Below, one piece after another: positions 57,306-64,000 of a stretch of 64,000 nucleotides of DNA; position 1 is the first letter of the stretch, and the number at the start of each line of letters is the position of its first letter. The notes below the pieces were generated by a model, which saw only the letters and a list, made by a program, of their open reading frames with translations, searched no databases and was not told the origin of the DNA. The stretch comes from Toxonevra muliebris. Taxonomy: Eukaryota; Arthropoda; Insecta; Diptera; Pallopteridae. A program made the position numbers and the translations under genes. Where the stretch lies: NCBI GenBank assembly GCA_963691655.1, contig OY829326.1, forward strand, positions 100,315,340-100,379,339, read 5' to 3'.

Positions 57306-58520
57306 CCCTTCAACCGACACATGGTACGTGGCTGGACCCCTATGTAATTACACGCATTTGTATGAAAATAATACTCACATTTGAGCTCATATATTTACCA
57401 ATCAGGTATATAGTTTTTACTTCTTAACTTTCTGAAATGTTTTCGCATATGTTGAACTACCTGTGTGTGGAAAAATAAATCAAAAACGTATTTCGGTTTG
57501 AAAAAAATACACATTTTTAGTTTTTTTTTGTTTTGTATGTTATTTGGAATCATGACGGAATTCCGTCATGATTTGGAATCATATATTTGTTATTAGAACA
57601 AACAAAATAGAATTTCAGTGAGTTTTATTACGAAATATCATATCTCTTATGGGTTGTTGGGCATGCAGGTAAAACATGTATATGCGATCTTTGAGTGTTG
57701 TTGGCACACTGGATTTGAGCAAATCGAACAAAAGAAGCGAGTTTTTCGACGCAGCTTATCTCCTCCTTGTAAACAAAGTCTGCAGTCTCTCTTACCAGTT
57801 AGTGTTTCCGCTCCAGTATATGAACATTGTTCATTCGATTTTCGATGTTTGCAAGAACCAATGTGCTGAATAGCGTAGTCAAAAATTTGCGTCACGCGTC
57901 GTTTTTGGTGAGACCATCTACTTCTTTGCAAATACAATAAGCAGCCAATGCCATAACATCTAACATGTTGAAAAAGAAGGCAAGAGTCCACCGTCTAGTT
58001 GGCCGTTTCGTCGTGAAATGTGGGACCATTTGGTCCATGCAATCTACACCAGATTTATTTGCATTATGAAACAAAATTGCTTCTGGTTTCATTGCTTCGC
58101 CTTCACAATTTTTTGTATAATGGACGGTGGAAAGTAAATACACGGCTTTGTTCTTTTTTGGCACGTAGCTACAAAGCGACACCAAATTTTCATGAAAACC
58201 AAAAAGAGTTGAAAGCACAGGACGAGTAGAAAAAATTCCATATATCTCGAATTGGTGCCGCTTTATCGGTGCTTTGTTGAAATTCACGCGAACGACCATC
58301 ATCGAAACGGATAAATCTTGTCAATGCAAGGAATCGTCGATAAGACGATGTGAATACATGCATAAGTATGTGCTGCATGAACATAAAAGACAGTTTGAGT
58401 GAATATTTAAAATGAAAAAGTAAAAAAAAACCGGTTTGAATGAACAAAATGCTTCATATCTCATACGTTTTCATACAAAATGTATAGGGGTCTACCCAGA
58501 CACCATGTGTCGGTGCGAGG
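57306..58520 (-). mobile_element. piggyBac-family element, degenerate
   Basis: The left end CCCTTCAACCGACACATGGT (57306) and right end near 58520 (inverted CCTCGCACCGACACATGGTG) continue inward with a shared GACCCCTAT and TTTGTATGAAAA. TTAA flanks are no longer intact at these ends. A further end-like sequence CCCTCCGTCCGACACACGGT, inverted and next to TTAA, lies at 58687-58718, so a related copy or a duplicated end abuts it. A transposase remnant lies on the minus strand inside. Confidence 0.7.
57647..58410 (-). pseudogene. piggyBac transposase C-terminal half, broken
   Basis: From 58302 the minus strand gives STLFGFHENLVSLCSYVPKK then NKAVYLLSTVHY, KPEAILFHNANKSGVDCMDQ (the last catalytic Asp motif GVD-x-D) and RRWTLAFFFNMLDVMALAAY. 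After a frame change the Cys-rich C-terminal domain follows: RLCLQGGDKLRRKTRFFCSI then CSNPVCQQHSKIAYTCF (57750-57660). The N-terminal half is absent and there are frameshifts. The order and motifs are typical of piggyBac transposases. Confidence 0.85.
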
Positions 58521-58869
58521 TATAGATTTCAAAACATCCTTTCAACATCCTATTCAGGGACTTTTCGTTAAATTTTTTTTTCATCATTCGATAGCCAATG
58601 AAATTTTAGGAAGCTACCTGGAAGCGCAAGTCGATAGCTAAAATACAAATATATTTTATTTGCAATTGAAAATAAAAAAGGTCTGGCTGGAACCGTGTGT
58701 CGGACGGAGGGTTAAAATAATACTTTAAATTCTAAAATTCTTCGTTTATTGAAAGTAAATGCTTTTCACTGCAGATGGCTTTTTTGGAAAAATCAAATCA
58801 TTTTTAAGTTCTCAAAAATCACTGATTATTATAAATATACTGCTCTTCGCATATATTTTGTAAATCAAG

Positions 58870-58930
58870 ATTGTCGGGCTCTGGGGTGGCTTCAGCCCAT
58901 ATAGCTCCCCCTCTGGACACGCCACTGATC
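58870..58930 (-). repeat. Isolated MITE-like terminus
   Basis: The minus strand reads CAGTGGCGTGTCCAGAGGGG followed by GAGC, a form common for insect DNA-transposon termini. The partner end was not found. Confidence 0.35.
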
Positions 58931-58981
58931 GACGACAGCGGCAATTGTCGTTGTGTTGTATTGTCACAATATTGCAGTCAA

Positions 58982-59011
58982 TGGCTGCATTCACGACACT
59001 CATCAATTCTT
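58982..59011 (-). repeat. 30-bp inverted repeat, left arm
   Basis: Pairs with 59377-59406 (AATTGATGAGTGTCGTGAAT then GCAGCCAATG) with at most one mismatch. The arms flank a 365-bp AT-rich spacer. Confidence 0.65.
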
Positions 59012-59376
59012 AAACAGTTGTAAAATTCTATTGTAAATGGCACCATTTTTAGTAAGCAAGCGCCATTTTTGGTAGCGAAAAATTTGTATGATACTTTTCA
59101 TCGGTTGATTTGTGTACAGCGGCTTATGTTTATATATTTCTTCTATATATATTATTTTTGTTTATTATGGCTGTCATAATTGACAAAACATATTCATATT
59201 AACGCCAGAATCAAACATACTTTGCAAAAACATTAAATTATTTATATTCATTATTTAAGTTTTTGGTTTTGTTAAAGGCGAAAAATAGTAAAAAACTCTT
59301 CACAATAGAATAGTTAACGTTAAAAAGTAGCAGCATGCCCACAACACGAAAATTGATGAGCTGCAACTATTTAGCA

Positions 59377-59406
59377 ATTGATGAGTGTCGTGAATGCAGC
59401 CAATGT
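59377..59406 (+). repeat. 30-bp inverted repeat, right arm
   Basis: Pairs with 58982-59011. It lies inside a 68-codon plus-strand frame (59335-59541) with a Cys cluster (CRECSQCLC) and a hydrophobic stretch; I do not accept that frame as a gene because its end lies in a MITE. Confidence 0.65.
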
Positions 59407-59537
59407 CTTTGTCTCCATAAAAATACATGCGATCTAAGAGTTAACAGTTGTCGCAATATTGCTATCACATCCATTGTGTTCGGAGCAATACTCGTAGTAT
59501 CATTGAATAATCTCAACCAACGAACTGGTTTGCAATC

Positions 59538-59631
59538 TTAAGTTGTATTCACCGACCTAATGCCGCACTCTCTTTTCGTTTTTTATATAAAGTTTTTCGC
59601 TCTTTTAAATCGGTCGGTGAATCCAACTTAA
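59538..59631. mobile_element. 94-bp palindromic MITE
   Basis: Starts TTAAGTTGTATTCACCGACC and ends with the inverted TTAAGTTGGATTCACCGACC. Inner parts (AAAGAGCGAAAA and TTTATATAAA) are also roughly inverted. TSD cannot be separated from the TTAA ends. Confidence 0.65.
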
Positions 59632-59844
59632 CTTATTATATCGTCACCTCAGTAATGAAACTATGCATAACATTTATACACAATTTTTCAAAGATAGCAC
59701 CGTTAGATTCCACTTGGCAAATTTTATCTACGGCTTTTTCCCGTTTCTCAAAAATAATTAAAGAAAAAGTATTTTTTAAAAGCGATTACCTCAAAATTAT
59801 AGTTTCTAAGTTGATGAAATTCTAGTAAATTCATATGCCTTGTA

Positions 59845-60370
59845 ATGGGTGTTTTTTTTTTTTTGAGTGATAGAACTTCTGATAGGGATAACTTTAAAAC
59901 CAGCCGTCAGACTAGCTTTAGTTTGACTTGTTGTTCAGTATGGTTTAGCAAATTACTATGCCAAGACTTAAACTCGAACAACGTTTATAAATCATGGAAA
60001 TTTATTTCCAAAAATTGTGGTCTATGCGCAGAGCATTTCGCTCAATTTACGGTGTACTTTCTCGTTCATCTGAGCGGTTTATACGCAGAACTATGAATCG
60101 ATTCATGTCGTCGTATACTCTTTTGGATAATATTCATCCAAAGCGAGATCGTACTGTAAGTACACCCGAAACTGTAGTTGCAATGGATGTCAGAGTGACC
60201 GAATATCCAAATCTGTCGATTCGACGCCGCTCGTGAGTCTTTGTTCGTTCACTATGTGAGAAATTTCGTAGAAAGATTTTGGTCTACGGCCATATAAGAT
60301 TCAATTGACCCATAAACTCGAGCCGGGTGACCATTCGATGTGCTTTTGCAGATTTAGCTCTAAATCACCT
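59845..60370 (+). mobile_element. IS630/Tc1-mariner-type element, N-terminal part
   Basis: Begins near GGGTGTTTTTTTTTTTTGAG at about 59847, a typical left terminus for this kind of element. It contains the HTH part of a transposase. The right half is missing; a SINE insertion starts at about 60410. Confidence 0.6.
59957..60355 (+). pseudogene. IS630/Tc1-like transposase helix-turn-helix remnant
   Basis: MPRLKLEQRL, stop, then IMEIYFQKLWSMRRAFRSIY, then SSERFIRRTMNRFMSSYTLL and DNIHPKRDRTVSTPETVVAM. Relatives carry a HTH region with the pattern RPSE-x-IR-x-T-x-RF and LLD-x-x-P-RQRTVRT-E-x-V. After 60236 the frame changes and remnants of the Y-K-IQLTQELK segment remain. No catalytic region is left. 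Confidence 0.7.
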
Positions 60371-60409
60371 CGAAAAAAAAAAATGGCAATATTTTGAGAG
60401 TTATATTTA

Positions 60410-60640
60410 TACATGAATGGAAGGGACTTACAGTTGTATGCCGAATCCGAACGGCGAAGTAAAAAGCTTTTCATAGGCATTTTTTTACTCTTGGAGGTTT
60501 GCCATTGCCAGCCAAGAGATGGAGCCGTGCAGAAAATTTTTTATTTTTTATTTTTTCTTGAGCGTGCCGAGATATGAACCCGGGCACCTCTGCGTAGCAG
60601 TCCAACTCACTAACCACTAGGCTACGGCGACGTTATTTTG
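60410..60640 (-). mobile_element. tRNA-derived SINE, best-preserved copy
   Basis: Minus orientation. The head (60632-60545) has an A box TAGCCTAGTGGTTAGTGAGT, then GGACTGCTACGCAGAGGTGC, and a B box GGGTTCATATC. An A-rich linker follows, then a body with CTCTTGGCTGGCAATGGCAA and the motif CGTTCGGATTCGGCATACAA, then CTGTAAGTCCCTTCC at the 3' end. A real tRNA gene is unlikely because the acceptor stem ends do not pair and a SINE body follows. Confidence 0.82.
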
Positions 60641-62278
60641 GGTCTTTTAATAAGTTTTATTCTGCGACAATTCGGATTAAGAAAATAGTGGGTTCAACTT
60701 TCATCTCACCATAAAAGCTTATGCATGCATTTTGTAAGTTTTATAAACTCATAACACCCCGAATATTACCATATTTCGGTCTTCGGCTTTGCATTTGCTG
60801 CCGTAAGGCTATAAAAAGCACGATATTACCATCACCAGAGAAAATGGCAGCATAGATGCGACAAAAGAGAGTCGAATCAAAATACCTAAAAAAAAACAGA
60901 AATAACAAAATTAAAAAAAAAAAAAGTCACAACGAAATAAGCTACACCACATGCATGTTAAATAATTTTGTTTATTTTTTACATTTAAGTGTAACGAAAT
61001 TAAAAAAAACAGCCTATAGTTTTTTAAATGATATGATCACTTGGGAAATTACATACATTTTCTTTTTAAATGCAACAAAATGTGAAATGATAGTTGTTAA
61101 AAGTTAGCATATCAAGAATTCAAGGTTCCAAGAATGCACTTTAAAAACACTTGCCTAACATGAAAATATGTACTTGTATTTGTATTGTATTTCTTTAGTA
61201 AGAAACAATATAAAATTTTTAATCAAAAAACAAACTGAATGTAAATGAAAGAAAACAAAAAAATTAATTATAATTACAAATAAGAAATCATTATTTCTGT
61301 TTTATATTTTTGTTTCGTTTTTTTTTTTTTTTTTAATACCTACAAATTACAACGATAAGTTTTAAGTTTGCAATCAAAAGATTACAACGAAAACCCAGAA
61401 ATGTACTTCAATTAATTAAAACTCATTAAAATAATTTACTAATTATCGCGTATTCTGAACGATTCTACCTAATCATCCCCAAAAGTTTTTGTGCTTAATT
61501 GTGCCAGGCAATGCTTATTGCGTATTACGCTACCATAATTTATCACGGTTTATTTCAAAACGAAGTCTTGGTATGTACCTACAATAACACAAAAAAAGAG
61601 AAAACAAAAAACAACACCCAACTAAAAAACAAAAAAAAAAAAAACAATTATAAAAACACAAAAGTTGCTTAAAATTCGATTCATTATTTCCTCAAACGGT
61701 TTACAATTTACACAACCTTAAGGACAATTTAACAGACAGAAAAATATACAGACAGAAAAAAATACAAATACGGAGATAGAATGACAGGCAGACATCTATT
61801 TAGAGGGACAAATGAGCGAACAAAAGCGCATATAACTTAATCAATCCAACTGGCGTTGAATACTATAAATATATAACGCTGCCTTAATTTGCTAAAAAGC
61901 TCTAACTTCAAATATTTCGAAATTGAGTTTTTGATTTATTATGATTAAGCATGTTCACTCACATTTCCAAACAAAAATTTGGAGCCAAAACTTAGAAACT
62001 TGTTCTTTTAATTTAGATAGTAAATTTTGAAACAAAACCACAAAATTTACAATTTTCGAAAGTGTTTTTGCTTCTCTTAAAATTTTGAAATATGTGTGTT
62101 AGTGCTTTTGAAAATTAAGGTAGCGATATGTAGGTGTATAAATACTTTTATATATACTACTATATTATACACATACACACATTTATACAAACTACCAACA
62201 TTGTCATCCTCCCTTGGGTGTTCCCAAAATGCAAACGATCAAAGTTAATCTGCCTTGACCCTCCGGGTGTCGACTGAC

Positions 62279-62318
62279 TATAAAAGAGAAATACCTTGAA
62301 GCTTAATTCATACTATCA
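62279..62318 (+). promoter_or_regulatory. Possible intronic TATA/initiator promoter
   Basis: TATAAAAG at 62279-62286 is followed 31 bp later by TTCATAC and at 62316 by TCAGCT, both initiator-like. The sequence upstream is GC-richer (CCTCCGGGTGTCGACTG) and downstream is a CAACAACAAC leader-like stretch. This could start an alternative receptor transcript or a non-coding RNA. Inference only. Confidence 0.3.
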
Positions 62319-63284
62319 GCTATTCTATACATACAATACAACAACAACAACTACAATAATAACAACAAACAAACAAGCACAACTACACCTGTATTCAAAA
62401 CAAGCAAAAGATTAAGTAAAGAGAACGAAAAAAAAAGGAAAATCCTTATCTTAAAAATTTATCACACAACAAAATTTAGTGAATTTTCTTTTTTCCATTT
62501 CAACTGTTTCTTGAATGAACTTGATAGGTAAACAAATGGTGGTATTAGTGAGTAGTAGTCGGTCCCCCATTGAAGGAAGCGGTAGTGAGGATAGTAGTTA
62601 GTCAAGAGCAGCAGTCAACAGTCACAGGATGCGACTGAGCTGCTGGTGGCTCTGTCCATTCGAATAAATCTCTATCTGCTCTTTGTATTCGTATTCATCT
62701 CGTTGCTGTTGTTCGATATCACATTGTGTATTGTATTTTTATGCTTGTGCCTGCCTGCGCCTTTTCAATTCCAAATCCCAAAAGTCTAATAAATTAGTTA
62801 AATTAATTTTTGTTTACATACACATTTTTATGCTTATTTTTTATTTATTATTTTTTTTTTTTTTTTTTTTGTCGTCTGCGATTTAAAAGATTTTTTCTTG
62901 TATAAGCATTCATCTTTTTACATTCATTCAGATTTTTTTATTTGAAATTTTTTTTTATTTATGCGCTGCAAAGAAGAAATTCCATTTCCCTTTGTTTGCT
63001 GTTGGCTCTAATGCTCTTGCTGTGTGCAAGTATATCTTTTTTTTTAATAATCTGGTTGTTGTTATTTCAAATGCTCAAGCCGATTTTTTTCGCTATATTT
63101 TTTATGCTTTTTAACATCTGACACTGTCTAAATGTCTCCAGTAAGTAAGCAATAGACACACAAATACACATACATCGACACTAATACCATCACTTTATGT
63201 ATACACAGACAATCTTACCCACTCGCAAATGTGATACACTCAGCGAAAAAAGGTTTTAAAAATAATAAAAATTATGCAAAATTA

Positions 63285-63345
63285 TTTATGTGCTGGACTG
63301 TAACTAAGGGGTTCGGGTTCGATATTCGACACGGTAAAAAATCAA
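63285..63345 (+). repeat. tRNA-derived SINE head fragment
   Basis: GTGCTGGACTGTAACTAAGG then GGTTCGGGTTCGATATTC aligns with the anticodon-to-B-box part of the SINE heads above, on the plus strand. The body is not recognised. Confidence 0.4.
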
Positions 63346-63869
63346 AAATATAAAACATAAATTCAAGAGTAAATACTGTCTAAGAAAAAATGTTCAATTC
63401 GCTGTTCGATTCTTCATAAAACTGTGATCTTTTCTACGTATTCGTGTACCAGTATAACGTGCGCAACATGAACGGATGCGAAAAACGCCCGGTTTAGGCC
63501 GATGGCTGTTGTGCCATAATTGTGATAATATTATTGCACAACATGCCTGTATCTAGGTTTTCGCATACATTCGTATTATGTATACAGAATGCAAACGACG
63601 AAGTGGTATTTTTTTTACAGATTCTTAACCTGAACTTTTTTAAGTTACATATAAGATGGTGGCGTGCGGTAAAAGGTACTTTCTTCGTTTTCTGTTTTTG
63701 GCATATGCTATTTACGGTAAAAACCTGTCTTGTAAATTAATGGCGCTACTCAGTGATGGGTCCTTTCCCCTATGAACAGGTTTTAGTTCTTCCCAAAAAT
63801 GGGAATTCTTATAGCAATTAAAATCTGTTCTACAGTGCAACTGTTTATTATATAAATTTACTCCACATT

Positions 63870-64000
63870 AAATTTGAAATTTTGGTCTGATTTTTGCTTC
63901 TATTTGGTCAAAGTTTTGGTTTAAATTTGGACCAGATTTTTAAACTGGTTTTTTGTCTTTGATCCATTTCGATCCGATTTTTATTCTTGTTTTTGGTTTG
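63870..64000. repeat. Degenerate TTTGGTC-type minisatellite at window edge
   Basis: Units such as ATTTTGGTCTGATTTTTG and ATTTGGACCAGATTTTT are reverse complements of the unit type at 56660-56866. Confidence 0.5.

Larger units (their letters stand above)
56178..64000 (+). other. Intron 1 of Nmdar2 (incomplete)
   Basis: No exon continuing the amino-terminal domain (expected to encode ILSTLCKEF-like sequence) was found, so the intron is longer than 7.8 kb. It holds the transposon and repeat entries listed below. Outside these, 60640-62270 and 62400-63280 show nothing recognisable beyond A/T runs and dinucleotide repeats. Confidence 0.6.

Noticed and set aside
59335..59541. Small Cys-containing membrane protein gene
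   Set aside because: Stop codon lies in a MITE, part of the frame is an inverted repeat arm, and no conserved family was recognised.
60545..60632. tRNA gene
   Set aside because: Good A and B boxes, but acceptor ends do not pair and a SINE body follows; called SINE head.
1..64000. CRISPR array, bacterial operon or prophage
   Set aside because: No regular spacer-repeat structure; introns, SINEs and LINEs show eukaryotic nuclear DNA.

Overview
The window is dipteran nuclear DNA. It is AT-rich and gene-poor, with long (CAA/CAG/TTG)n-rich leader sequence, fly-type splice sites and insect transposable elements throughout. A higher fly, perhaps tephritid-like, fits best, but the sequence alone does not fix the family. 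No operon, CRISPR array, rRNA gene or true tRNA gene was seen.

Three host genes can be supported. (1) The first coding exon of Ercc1 (nucleotide-excision repair, partner of XPF) lies on the minus strand at 75-500 and runs off the left edge. (2) A three-exon gene on the plus strand, 7503-8946, encodes a small secreted protein of 123 residues that I do not recognise; all three exon phases agree. (3) A large 5' coding exon, 54989-56177, matches the NMDA receptor subunit Nmdar2. It has a very long Asn/Ser/Thr/His-rich N-terminus. A trinucleotide-repeat-rich region of about 5 kb lies upstream, and intron 1 fills the window from 56178 to the right edge.

The remainder is a dense, nested record of mobile elements, many with terminal repeats and target-site duplications (TSDs) visible by eye. 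They are: a hAT relic (2409-3702); several MITEs; an ITmD37E Tc1/mariner copy (10766-12035) inside a Harbinger-like MITE (10570-12284); an RNase H-bearing LINE (about 14913-17800) split by a 901-bp inverted-repeat element; a hAT MITE (19701-20758); a piggyBac copy (22785-24152) inside another TIR element; a hAT MITE (32602-33399) inside an older element that carries a repeated 16-bp motif; a Jockey LINE (36544-41871) with a second LINE nested in it, both inserted in a third LINE; a P-element relic (42231-43485); a second piggyBac relic (57306-58520); an IS630/Tc1-like transposase piece (about 59957-60355); and at least six copies or fragments of tRNA-derived SINEs.

The most unusual signal is a family of short repeats with a hammerhead-ribozyme-like core. 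The copy at 1876-1924 keeps all three helices, the CTGATGA and GAAA core boxes and a GTC cleavage site. Three more degenerate copies occur at about 6355, 43636 and 44070. The last two form a head-to-tail pair of about 440 bp per unit, as in Penelope-like or retrozyme-type retroelements. A weak array of about 13-bp TTCAACTTCTTGT units recurs in several places and is unexplained.
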